Positions 17,445 to 24,672 of a stretch of DNA of 64,000 nucleotides are shown piece by piece. Under the pieces are notes generated by a model. It made no database searches, had not been told where the DNA came from, and saw nothing but the letters and a program-made list of their open reading frames with translations. The stretch is from an uncultured Eubacteriales bacterium (GTDB lineage Bacteria; Bacillota; Clostridia; Oscillospirales; Acutalibacteraceae): contig CAKTFN010000007.1 in NCBI GenBank assembly GCA_934561055.1, forward strand, positions 1 through 64,000, in the 5' to 3' direction. The position numbers were made by a program, and so were the translations under genes. How positions within the stretch are numbered: the first letter of the stretch is position 1; every line of letters begins with the position of its first letter.

Positions 17445-17736
17445 AAAAAAGCCCGTCTCAAGATGTAATTCTTGAGACGAGCGTAATAAATTACTACCCG
17501 CGGTACCACTCAAATTGCGGTTATAAAACCGCCGCTCTTCGGGTTCAAACAAACCCTATGCCTTTACGCAGCATACACGAGAGGATTCTACTTGTTAAAA
17601 ACTTTCTTTCCTCCGGCTCGGGAACTACATCAAGAAAGCGCCTTTGACGGCTTCCACCAAACGCCGCCTCTCTGAAAAAGGTTGTGCTTCATTGAACTTT
17701 CCTTCAACGCTTTAAAATATTTAATTTAATGAGTGG
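17445..17736 (-). ncRNA. T-box riboswitch, specifier GUA (valine)
   Basis: Minus-strand leader of acyl-CoA synthetase copy 1. Visible parts in order: a K-turn-like lower Stem I; a specifier segment with GAU-GUA-G (codon at 17626-17628) just before UUCCCGAG; a distal Stem I with CAGAGAG and a hairpin loop containing GGUG; the T-box sequence GAGTGGTACCGCGGG at 17497-17511, whose UGGU would pair with an A73 tRNA end; and a terminator, GCTCGTCTCAAG / CTTGAGACGGGC then T6, at 17445-17482. Uncharged tRNA-Val should stabilise the antiterminator and switch on the synthetase-vor-ilvE operon. The class is certain; the codon was read by aligning with the second T-box. Confidence 0.93.
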
Positions 17737-17765
17737 ATGATATCACATCTTCAAAAAAATGTCAA
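17737..17765 (-). promoter_or_regulatory. Promoter of the Val T-box operon
   Basis: TTGACA (17760-17765), 17-base spacer, TATCAT (17737-17742) with TGA before the -10, minus strand. It begins 14 bases beyond the stop of the upstream synthetase gene, so the second T-box has its own start site in addition to possible readthrough. Confidence 0.8.
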
Positions 17766-17778
17766 GCAGTTTTTAAAA

Positions 17779-20052
17779 TTAAAGTTTGTTTCTGATAATT
17801 TTTCCGCTGATTGTTTTCGGAAGTTCCTCTCTGAATTCAACGATACGGGGATATTTATACGGAGCGGTATGCGTTTTGACGTAAGTTTGAATTTCCTTTT
17901 TGAGTTCGTCCGTTCCTTCGGTTCCCTTTGTGAGAACGATGCAGGCCTTTACAATCTGGCCTCTGACTTCGTCCGGAGCGGCGCAAACGCCGCACTCAAG
18001 AACATAAGGAAGTTCCATGATGACGTTTTCAATCTCGAACGGTCCGATGCGGTAACCGGAAGACTTGATGACGTCGTCAACACGGCTGACGTACCAGAAG
18101 TAGCCGTCCTCGTCACGCCACGCAACGTCGCCGGTGTGATACATTCCGTCGTGCCACGCTTCCTTTGTCTGCTCTTCGTCGTTGTAATAGCCCATGAAGA
18201 GTCCGCAGGGAACTTTTTTGTCGGTTCTGACAACAATTTCGCCCGGTTCACCGTCTTTGACTCTGTTTCCGTCTGTGTCAACAAGGTCAATGTCATAGGT
18301 CGGAACGGCCTTGCCCATTGCTCCGGGCTTCGGACGGGTTCCGTAAAGGTTTGCGATTGTGAGAGTTGTTTCGGTCTGGCCGAAGCCCTCCATGATTGTG
18401 AGTCCGGTTGCCTTTTTGAACTGATTGAATACTTCGGGGTTAAGTGCTTCACCTGCGGTTGTCGCATACTGAATCGAAGAAAGGTCATAAGCGGAAAGGT
18501 CCTGCTTGATGAACATTCTGTACATTGTCGGAGGTGCGCAAAAGGTTGTGATGTTGTACTTTTTGAACATCGGAAGAATTTCGGATGCGTCAAAGCGGTC
18601 AAAGTCATAGGTGAAGACGGCGCCTTCGCACATCCACTGACCGTAAAGCTTGCCCCAAAGCGCCTTGCCCCAGCCGGTGTCGGAAATTGTGAAGTGGAGT
18701 CCGTCGGAATGAACGTAATGCCAATACTTCGCCGTGATGTAATGACCGAGAGCGTATTTATAGTTGTGGCAGGCGATTTTCGGATATCCGGTTGTTCCGG
18801 AAGTGAAGAACATGAGCATCGGATCTGCGCCGCAGGCTGTCTCTTCCGTTCTCGGGAAGTAACCGCGGAACATTGCGTATTCTTCGTCAAAGTTGTGCCA
18901 GCCTTCACGGTTTCCGCCGACGAGTACTTTAACTTTAAGGTCTCCGTAGCTTGCGGCTGCCGCGTCAACGTGATCCGGAGTGTTGTCGTCCGCAGTGCAG
19001 ACAATTGCCTTAACGTGAGCGGCCTTGAAACGGTATTCAAAGTCATGCTCAAGAAGCTGATGAGTTGCGGGGATTGCGATTGCGCCGAGCTTATGAAGAG
19101 CAAGGATTGTGAACCAGAACTGATAATGGCGCTTGAGAACAACCATAACCGTGTCGCCCTTTTTGATGCCGAGGCTCTTAAGGTAGTTTGCGGTTCTTGC
19201 CGAAGCGTGTTTCATGTCTCTGAAAGTGAAGCGGCGCTCGGTCTTGTCCTTTGAAACGTGGAGCATTGCAAGCTTGTTCGGGGTCTTTTCGGCGATTGCG
19301 TCAACAACGTCATAAGCAAAGTTGAAGCTGTCTTCGTTTTTGAACTTCATTGAAACGAGCTTTCCTTCGCCGTCCTCGGTTGCTTCAACAAAGTTTTCAA
19401 CGGCGAGCGGAGCTTTTGCGGTTCTCGCTTCAACAACAGTTTTCTGAATTGCTTTTTCGTCAACCTTTTCATCGCCGGAAATTACAACTGCAAGGAAAAG
19501 GCAGTCCTTTCCGTTCATTGCGATCATTCCGTGAGGAGTTGAGCTTTTATAATAGATGCTGTCGCCTTCTTCGAGGACTTCGGTGTGGTCACCGACTCTG
19601 ACTTTGAGAGTACCGCTCAAAACAAGGTCAAATTCCTGACCGCCGTGGGTCGTTGTGTGAATCTCTTTGTTTTGAAGCTCTTCGGAATATTCATATTTTA
19701 CCCAATAGGGTTCGGCAAGCTTATTTCTGAAAAGCGGAGCCAGGTTGCTGATTTCGATTCCGTCTTCCTTTGCCGTTCTTGTTCCCTGACCCTTTCTTGT
19801 GACCGTGTAGGAAGAAAGGTGGGCGCTGTGACCTTCAAGAATATCGGTGATTCCGATTCCGAACGCCTGGGCGCATTTGTGAATGAACGTGAAGGGAAGG
19901 TCGATTTTGCCGGATTCGTAAAGCGAATATGTTTCGGCGGTGAGGTTCGTTTTTTCAGCCATTTCATTAACCGAGAATCCGATAATTTCACGCATCTCAC
20001 GAATTCTTTCGGCAATGAGTTTGACTTCTTCTGTAAGGCCTGTGTTCTGCAT
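17779..20052 (-). CDS. XRE-cupin-acyl-CoA synthetase fusion (copy 2, Ile T-box)
   Basis: A 757-residue paralogue of the protein at 15084-17366 with the same order: XRE domain (about residues 12-70, RIREMREIIGFSVNEMAEKT), cupin (about 100-195, EVLEEGDSIYYKSSTPHG), and an AMP-forming acyl-CoA synthetase (MLMFFTSGTTGYPK, MEGFGQTETT, SRVDDVIKSSGYRIGPFE, catalytic Lys751 in SGKIIRNKL). GGAGG precedes the ATG at 20052. The N-terminal third has diverged from copy 1, while the last 100 residues are almost identical, also at base level, suggesting gene conversion. Its T-box specifier reads AUC (Ile), so 2-methylbutyrate is the most likely acid activated. This is inferred from control, not from active-site residues. 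Confidence 0.87.
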   Translation of the reverse strand: MQNTGLTEEVKLIAERIREMREIIGFSVNEMAEKTNLTAETYSLYESGKIDLPFTFIHKCAQAFGIGITDILEGHSAHLSSYTVTRKGQGTRTAKEDGIEISNLAPLFRNKLAEPYWVKYEYSEELQNKEIHTTTHGGQEFDLVLSGTLKVRVGDHTEVLEEGDSIYYKSSTPHGMIAMNGKDCLFLAVVISGDEKVDEKAIQKTVVEARTAKAPLAVENFVEATEDGEGKLVSMKFKNEDSFNFAYDVVDAIAEKTPNKLAMLHVSKDKTERRFTFRDMKHASARTANYLKSLGIKKGDTVMVVLKRHYQFWFTILALHKLGAIAIPATHQLLEHDFEYRFKAAHVKAIVCTADDNTPDHVDAAAASYGDLKVKVLVGGNREGWHNFDEEYAMFRGYFPRTEETACGADPMLMFFTSGTTGYPKIACHNYKYALGHYITAKYWHYVHSDGLHFTISDTGWGKALWGKLYGQWMCEGAVFTYDFDRFDASEILPMFKKYNITTFCAPPTMYRMFIKQDLSAYDLSSIQYATTAGEALNPEVFNQFKKATGLTIMEGFGQTETTLTIANLYGTRPKPGAMGKAVPTYDIDLVDTDGNRVKDGEPGEIVVRTDKKVPCGLFMGYYNDEEQTKEAWHDGMYHTGDVAWRDEDGYFWYVSRVDDVIKSSGYRIGPFEIENVIMELPYVLECGVCAAPDEVRGQIVKACIVLTKGTEGTDELKKEIQTYVKTHTAPYKYPRIVEFREELPKTISGKIIRNKL

Positions 20053-20147
20053 GGTTTTTACCTCCGAAAAATTTTTATATTCTCAGGCTTTCGCCTTTAT
20101 ATCAAGATCGGGATGATCTTTCTATCGGTTTTTCTTTGAAACAAAAC

Positions 20148-20483
20148 AAAAAAGCCCGTCTCAAAGATGATCTTTGAGACGAGCGTAATTTCTTACTGCC
20201 CGCGGTACCACTCAAATTGCGGTTTTGAAACCGCCGCTCTTCGGACTCAATCAAGCCCTATGCATTAACGCAGCAATCACGGAAAGCTCCTACTGGCTGA
20301 AAACAGTGTTCAGACTTTCGGCTCGGAAGCGATGGGAACTGAGAAGTGTTGATATCGGGCTTTCACCAAACCCCGACTCGCTGAAAGAACAGGATTCTCT
20401 TCCGTCTTCGTCACAGCCTTTGAAATGGTTTCGTCCGCAAAAGCGAACAACAACCGGGGAATATTAAGTTTTCGTTATTAGAG
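20148..20483 (-). ncRNA. T-box riboswitch, specifier AUC (isoleucine)
   Basis: Minus-strand leader of acyl-CoA synthetase copy 2. Lower Stem I pairs GGCU with AGCC around a GUGA/CGAG K-turn. The codon position, aligned with the Val T-box by the shared CCGAGCC end, holds AUC-G (20331-20333). The distal loop has TCGGG-GTTTGGTGAAAG-CCCGA with the GGUG motif. The T-box GAGTGGTACCGCGGG lies at 20199-20213 and the terminator (GCTCGTCTCAAAG / CTTTGAGACGGGC, then T6) at 20148-20184. The three bases before the codon are CCC rather than the usual GAA-like sequence, which lowers confidence in the codon but not in the class. The rest of the gap 20053-20147 shows only the ribosome site. Confidence 0.9.
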
Positions 20484-20512
20484 AGTTTAGCACCGTGAAA
20501 AAAGTTTGTCAA
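20484..20512 (-). promoter_or_regulatory. Promoter of the Ile T-box gene
   Basis: TTGACA (20507-20512), 17-base spacer, TAAACT (20484-20489) with TGC before the -10, minus strand. It lies 45 bases after the HPr stop, with no clear terminator between. Confidence 0.8.
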
Positions 20513-20557
20513 GAGGTTTTTCAAAAAAAAACGACATTTTTCACGGCAAAAGAAAAA

Positions 20558-20821
20558 TTATTCGGCAAAACCGGATTCAACAAGTTTCACCAAAGCTTCA
20601 ACAGCCTGCTCTTCATCGGGGCCGCCTGCGATGATGCGGATATCGGTTCCGCCCATGATTCCGAGCGAAAGAACGCCGAGAAGGCTCTTTGCGTTGACTC
20701 TTCTTTCTTCCTTTTCAACCCAGATTGAAGATTTGAACTCGTTAGCTTTCTGAATAAAGAAAGTTGCCGGACGAGCGTGAAGTCCAACCTGATTTTGCAC
20801 TTTTACATCTTTAACAAACAT
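20558..20821 (-). CDS. ptsH: Phosphocarrier protein HPr
   Basis: HPr carries phosphate from enzyme I to sugar-specific PTS enzymes II and, when phosphorylated on serine, acts with CcpA in carbon catabolite control. In the 87-residue product counted from the ATG at 20821, His15 falls exactly in VGLHARPA and Ser46 in AKSLLGVLSLG, so both regulatory sites are intact and it is not a Crh-like protein lacking His. GGAGA lies before the ATG; upstream in-frame codons add seven unneeded residues. It forms its own unit with promoter 20884-20911. No ptsI gene lies next to it, as is usual in many Clostridia. Confidence 0.92.
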   Translation of the reverse strand: MFVKDVKVQNQVGLHARPATFFIQKANEFKSSIWVEKEERRVNAKSLLGVLSLGIMGGTDIRIIAGGPDEEQAVEALVKLVESGFAE

Positions 20822-21127
20822 AACACAATATCTCCCACGCACAATATTTGAATTCTGAATATCTGATTCATGGTTACCTCAGTATTATACCACAAAACAA
20901 ATCTTCGTCAACAGTAAAAATGACGTAAACCGCCCCTTTTTGAACTTTTTGGCTGCAAGCCTAAATGTTGAGGAAAATGGAAGGCCATTTTTGTGCAAAA
21001 CAACTACAATTTTTCGCCGTTTCAATGCACTATGCACAATTTAGGATTGCGAAAGCCGAAAATTCGGAGCTTTTTCGAGCGTTTTTTTGCTTTTTGCGGC
21101 AACAGCTTCCGTCAAGTTCAACAAAAA
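20822..21127. other. 306-bp intergenic region between ptsH and trmD
   Basis: Holds the ptsH promoter near its left end. The remainder is AT-rich with homopolymer runs and no ribosome-site-supported frame; a 61-codon plus-strand frame here has no start signal and an unlikely composition. No clear hairpin terminator for trmD was found. Confidence 0.5.
20884..20911 (-). promoter_or_regulatory. Promoter of ptsH
   Basis: TTGACG (20906-20911), 16-base spacer, TATAAT (20884-20889) with TGG before the -10, minus strand. It lies about 65 bases before the HPr ATG. Confidence 0.75.
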
Positions 21128-21868
21128 TCATTTTTTATTTTCGGTTTTGAGCGACTCAAGAAAAGTTCTGTCTTTTTTTGAAAGCACGGCTTTTTTGAGC
21201 ATATCCGGCCGGCGGAAAAACGTTCTTTCAAGCGCCTTTTCACGGCGAAACTTTTCAATGTTCGCATGGTGTCCCGATAACAGTATATCGGGAACGGCCC
21301 TTTCGTGCCACACCGGCGGACGGGTATACTGCGGATATTCGAGAAGGGACGAGTAATGGCTCTCCTCGGTGAAACATTCTTCGTTTGAAAGAACGCCGGG
21401 AATCATTCTTGAAACGCTGTCCGCAACAATCAGTGCAGGAAGTTCTCCTCCCGTGAGAACATAGTCACCGACAGAAATTTCCTCGTCAACAATTTCTTCA
21501 ATCACCCGTTCGTCAACGCCCTCATAGTGTCCGCACAAAAGCGCAATGTTATCCATTTTTGAAAGTTCACGGACTTTTTCCTGAGTGAGCGTCCTTCCCT
21601 GCGGAGACATATATATCAGATGAACCTTTTTTCCAACCTCATCGCAAAGCGATTTATAGCAGTCATAAATCGGCTGAACGCCCATAATCATGCCCATTCC
21701 TCCGCCGTAAGGCGCATCGTCAACACGGCGGTGTTTATCGGTTGAGTAATCACGAATTTGGCGGCAGTTGATTTCAACGAGTCCTTCTTTTCTTGCTCTT
21801 CCGACAATGCTTTCGGAAAGAACGCTTTCGCACATTTCCGGAAAAAGGGTCAGAATATCAATCCTCAT
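21128..21868 (-). CDS. trmD: tRNA (guanine37-N1)-methyltransferase
   Basis: TrmD methylates G37 of tRNAs with G at position 36 using S-adenosylmethionine, which prevents frameshifting. The 246-residue product has the SPOUT trefoil-knot signatures: MRIDILTLFPEM, DDAPYGGGMGMIM, LLCGHYEGVDERV and EISVGDYVLTGGE, then SLLEYPQYTRP. I chose the ATG at 21868; it lies inside the last codons of rimM (11-base overlap), and an upstream TTG at 21874 is possible. The rimM-trmD pairing is standard, but rplS, which often follows, is not downstream here. Confidence 0.95.
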   Translation of the reverse strand: MRIDILTLFPEMCESVLSESIVGRARKEGLVEINCRQIRDYSTDKHRRVDDAPYGGGMGMIMGVQPIYDCYKSLCDEVGKKVHLIYMSPQGRTLTQEKVRELSKMDNIALLCGHYEGVDERVIEEIVDEEISVGDYVLTGGELPALIVADSVSRMIPGVLSNEECFTEESHYSSLLEYPQYTRPPVWHERAVPDILLSGHHANIEKFRREKALERTFFRRPDMLKKAVLSKKDRTFLESLKTENKK

Positions 21869-22379
21869 CTTCAAAAATCCCCCTGAGCGGCCTGATTTTT
21901 ACGGTTTCGTTTTCAACATCGGTTTCGATTATGACTGGCGGAATTGCGGGAAGAAGATATTCCTTTCCGTTTTCGTCTTTAACGTGCCAAACGTCGTTCG
22001 CCCCCGTTTCGCTGACATCGCCGAGTGTTCCGTAAACCTTTGATTCGTCGTCTGCGTCAATGACTTTGCAGCCGATGAGATCCTGAATGAAAAACCGCCC
22101 TTTCGGAAGATTTGCGTCTTCCCTGTTCATATAAAGAACCTTGTTTCGCAAAAGGTTCGCTTTTTCAATGCTGTCAACGCCCTCAAGCATAAGAATAACA
22201 ATGTTTCCGTGCGGACGGCAGGAAAGAACTTTCACCGCTTTTTCGCCGTTTTTGTCATAATAAAGCGTTTTGAAGCGTTTGAAAAACGCCGGGCTGTCAC
22301 ACCACGGGTCAACTCGAACCTCTCCTTTGATTCCGTGGGTACTGACAATCTTTCCGATTTCAAGATACTTTTTAAGCAT
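21858..22379 (-). CDS. rimM: 16S rRNA processing protein RimM
   Basis: RimM helps assemble the head of the 30S ribosomal subunit by binding S19. The 173-residue protein has the N-terminal barrel (EIGKIVSTHGIKGEVRVDPW) and a C-terminal PRC-barrel (FIQDLIGCKVID, VWHVKDENGKEYLLPAIPPVI). Length is normal for the family. I chose the ATG at 22379, preceded by GGAA; a TTG five codons upstream with AAGGAG at a good distance is an equally plausible start. It overlaps trmD, so the two are translated together. rpsP and the KH-domain gene, often upstream, are not in this window. Confidence 0.93.
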   Translation of the reverse strand: MLKKYLEIGKIVSTHGIKGEVRVDPWCDSPAFFKRFKTLYYDKNGEKAVKVLSCRPHGNIVILMLEGVDSIEKANLLRNKVLYMNREDANLPKGRFFIQDLIGCKVIDADDESKVYGTLGDVSETGANDVWHVKDENGKEYLLPAIPPVIIETDVENETVKIRPLRGIFEDED

Positions 22380-22423
22380 ATTCGTTTCCGGCAAAAAAAT
22401 GCCGCTCCTTTCGGCTATATATT

Positions 22424-22459
22424 AAAACAACAAAGGCAGACCGAAAAAGCCTGCCTTTG
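22424..22459 (-). terminator. Terminator after the 43-residue peptide gene
   Basis: Minus-strand stem CAAAGGCAG / CTGCCTTTG around an 11-base loop, followed by TTGTTTT. It closes the short transcript that starts at 22652-22680. Confidence 0.75.
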
Positions 22460-22486
22460 AAAAAATTCAATGACAATTAAAGTTAA

Positions 22487-22618
22487 TCAGCCATTCTTTG
22501 TCGGGTCAAGAATCCAATCTTCGTTGACGTCCGTTCCGGTGATGTGACAAAGGAATCTGTAAAGATAGTTCCACATGTCAATGAGAATAATTTCTGCCTG
22601 CTTAAGAAAATCTTTCAT
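22487..22618 (-). CDS. Small amphipathic peptide (43 residues) with own transcription unit
   Basis: A complete 43-codon gene: AAGGAGG at 22627-22633, ATG at 22618, TGA at 22487. The product starts MKDFLKQAEIILIDMWNYLY and ends in a polar tail (GTDVNEDWILDPTKNG). The first 26 residues are rich in L, I, W, F and Y with spaced charges, as expected of a helix lying on a membrane. It has its own promoter and terminator, so it is a deliberate single-gene unit of about 200 bases. It sits just downstream of a metallophosphoesterase gene, the same arrangement as the 33-residue peptides at the window start, although the sequences are not clearly related. I do not recognise the family. Confidence 0.7.
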   Translation of the reverse strand: MKDFLKQAEIILIDMWNYLYRFLCHITGTDVNEDWILDPTKNG

Positions 22619-22651
22619 CGGTTTCTCCTCCTTAAAAATTATTTCAATTGA

Positions 22652-22680
22652 ATTATACACCGATTTTTCATAATTTTCAA
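22652..22680 (-). promoter_or_regulatory. Promoter of the 43-residue peptide gene
   Basis: TTGAAA (22675-22680), 17-base spacer, perfect TATAAT (22652-22657), minus strand. The ATG follows about 35 bases after the -10. Confidence 0.75.
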
Positions 22681-22702
22681 CCGTTATACCGATTTTTGAC
22701 GG

Positions 22703-22733
22703 AAAAAATCGGCAATCCAGGGACTGCCGATTT
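22703..22733 (-). terminator. Terminator of the secreted metallophosphoesterase gene
   Basis: Stem ATCGGCA / TGCCGAT with a 10-base loop, followed on the minus strand by T6. It separates the phosphoesterase from the downstream small peptide gene. Confidence 0.75.
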
Positions 22734-22744
22734 TACTTTTAAAA

Positions 22745-24457
22745 TTATTTTCCGGTGACAGCGCCCATGATGTTCATGAGGTACTGCATAATTTTTACAA
22801 CAAACTCTGCAACCTTTTTGAAAATTTCGGCAACGTTTGAAAAGCCGAGCTTTGAATTTACTTCGCCGTAAGCCGGAAGCTCAACGTTTTTGTCGCCGGG
22901 AGCGGCGTCAACCATGATACTTTCAAGAATCGGCTTAACGATTGCCGCCGTCACGGCAAGACCGAATTCGCCGTTTGAACCGTGATTGAAAACAAGCTCT
23001 TTAAGATTGATTCCGAGGTCGGAAGGATCAACGCCGACAAGTTTGAAAACGGCGTTGAAAATCGCAAAGCGAAGGTCGTTCGGAACTCCTTCAAAAGCAT
23101 AAGCAAGAAGAACGCAGACGCATCTTCCGGCAAGCTTCATTTCAACGCTGTTTGCCGGGAAGTTTTCGTCGCCCGAAAAATGAGCCTTCATAATCACCAT
23201 TGCGGCATCGAATGCGGTTTTGTAATCGCTTTTCGGAATTGAAATTCCGTATGTTTTTGCAACAGCTTCAAAGCTGTCCTTTTCACCGTAAAGAGGAGCA
23301 AAAATGAGCTTCTTTGCCCTCTTTCCGAGCCCGTCAAGAGTGTCGTGAACAACCGTGTCTTTAACTTTGATGAGTTCGCAAAGGTTGTCTGCGTCAAGGA
23401 AATAGTTCACCGCATAACGGCAAGTTTCGTCAAAAACTTCGTTTGAATATGCCGGCAAGTCGGTTGAAAGCATTTTGAGCGCTTTTTCGTTATGTCCTTT
23501 TGCAACGAGGGAAAGATCGTGAATTTTTGAAACCGACTTCGTTTCAACCTTGACTTTTTCGTCCGAGAACGAAACGAGACGGTATTCAACCGGCGCAACA
23601 AGAAGCGACGGTGCGGAAAGGTCATACACTTCGTTTCCGAGCGCACTCTTATGCACCGCGATGTCTCCGACGTGCTTATGTCCCGTGAAAACATATTTGA
23701 TCCCGGCGTCGGCAAATTTTGAAGAAACAACGCGCCAGTTTTCAACAACAAACGCAGTGAGAAGTTCATGGAGCGGGAAATGGGACATGATCGGGTGGTG
23801 CATCATTGCAATCACCTTTCTTCCCCTCGCCTGAGCGGCGGCCGCCTGCTCAAAAATCCAAGAATACAGTTCGTCGGTCATTCCGTCACGGGTTTTTCCG
23901 GGAAGGTTTGAGTCGATTGCAAGAAGAGTGTATTCATCCCCGAGATCAACGGCGTATGAACAGGTTTTCTTGTCCCGGGCATACGACTGAGCAAGTCCCA
24001 TGTTATAATAAGTCTCACGGAAAAACTCAACGCCGTCGCCCGCCATGTCGTAATAATCGTGGTTTCCGGGAACGACATAAATCGGAACACCGTGCTTCTT
24101 TTGAAAATCATTGAGATATGCGGCGAGCTTTTTATGCTGCTCAACCGTTCCGTTGTCCGTGAGATCGCCTGTGATGAGTATGTACTGAGCACCGTTTTCA
24201 ATCGCTTCAAGCATGAACGAATCGACAACACCGAACGACTCGTCGCTGAGACTTGCGAATTTCAGTTTGTTTCCGTACATTCCGTCGCCGTAAATGTCGG
24301 AAATTGTTTCGGCGTCGCTTGTGTGAATGTCGCTTGCAACCGCAACTTTAAGCGGTGCTTTTTTCTCACCGTCGACTGCGCCGGCGCAAAGTGCAAAACA
24401 CGAAACGGCCATGAGCGCAGCGAGAAAAACGCTGAGAACTTTTTTGATTGTTTTCAT
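22745..24457 (-). CDS. Secreted calcineurin-like metallophosphoesterase
   Basis: A 570-residue exported protein. The N-terminus MKTIKKVLSVFLAALMAVSC is a Sec signal peptide, with cleavage probably near CAGAVDG. The catalytic domain has the full dimetal motif set: ASDIH, GDLTDNG, GNHDYYD, MMHHPIM and GHKHVGD. The C-terminal third is helical, ending in an amphipathic/hydrophobic stretch (AEIFKKVAEFVVKIMQYLMN) that could contact the membrane. Substrates of such enzymes include phosphomonoesters and phosphodiesters; the exact one is unknown. GGAG lies before the ATG. A possible promoter with TAAAAT and TGC extended -10 lies at 24492-24497. It is distantly similar to the protein at 425-1810. Confidence 0.85.
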   Translation of the reverse strand: MKTIKKVLSVFLAALMAVSCFALCAGAVDGEKKAPLKVAVASDIHTSDAETISDIYGDGMYGNKLKFASLSDESFGVVDSFMLEAIENGAQYILITGDLTDNGTVEQHKKLAAYLNDFQKKHGVPIYVVPGNHDYYDMAGDGVEFFRETYYNMGLAQSYARDKKTCSYAVDLGDEYTLLAIDSNLPGKTRDGMTDELYSWIFEQAAAAQARGRKVIAMMHHPIMSHFPLHELLTAFVVENWRVVSSKFADAGIKYVFTGHKHVGDIAVHKSALGNEVYDLSAPSLLVAPVEYRLVSFSDEKVKVETKSVSKIHDLSLVAKGHNEKALKMLSTDLPAYSNEVFDETCRYAVNYFLDADNLCELIKVKDTVVHDTLDGLGKRAKKLIFAPLYGEKDSFEAVAKTYGISIPKSDYKTAFDAAMVIMKAHFSGDENFPANSVEMKLAGRCVCVLLAYAFEGVPNDLRFAIFNAVFKLVGVDPSDLGINLKELVFNHGSNGEFGLAVTAAIVKPILESIMVDAAPGDKNVELPAYGEVNSKLGFSNVAEIFKKVAEFVVKIMQYLMNIMGAVTGK

Positions 24458-24609
24458 TTGTATTACTCCTTTCGACTTTTGTCGCTCATTTATTTTAGCA
24501 CAAAAGCCGAAAAAAGAACAGTGGTTTAATTAATTTTAATGAGAAAATCGGTTACACACGGAAAACTTCAAAAGTTCCTGGACAAAATTCGGATAGGCTC
24601 AAACAAATA

Positions 24610-24638
24610 TTGACACAAAACGGCGCAAGTGATAAAAT
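24610..24638 (+). promoter_or_regulatory. Promoter of the iron alcohol dehydrogenase gene
   Basis: TTGACA (24610-24615), 17-base spacer, TAAAAT (24633-24638) with TGA before the -10. The start codon follows 35 bases later. Confidence 0.75.
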
Positions 24639-24672
24639 CGGAAAACAAGCAAAATATTAAGGGGTTTTTCTT

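Noticed and set aside
17737..19254. A 505-codon open frame on the plus strand
   Set aside because: It lies entirely opposite the acyl-CoA synthetase copy 2, has no ribosome site and a composition rich in Phe, Val and Cys; it is a shadow of codon bias.
20965..21181. Two overlapping 61- and 62-codon frames between ptsH and trmD
   Set aside because: No ribosome site, no family similarity, and the second frame runs into the trmD end on the other strand.
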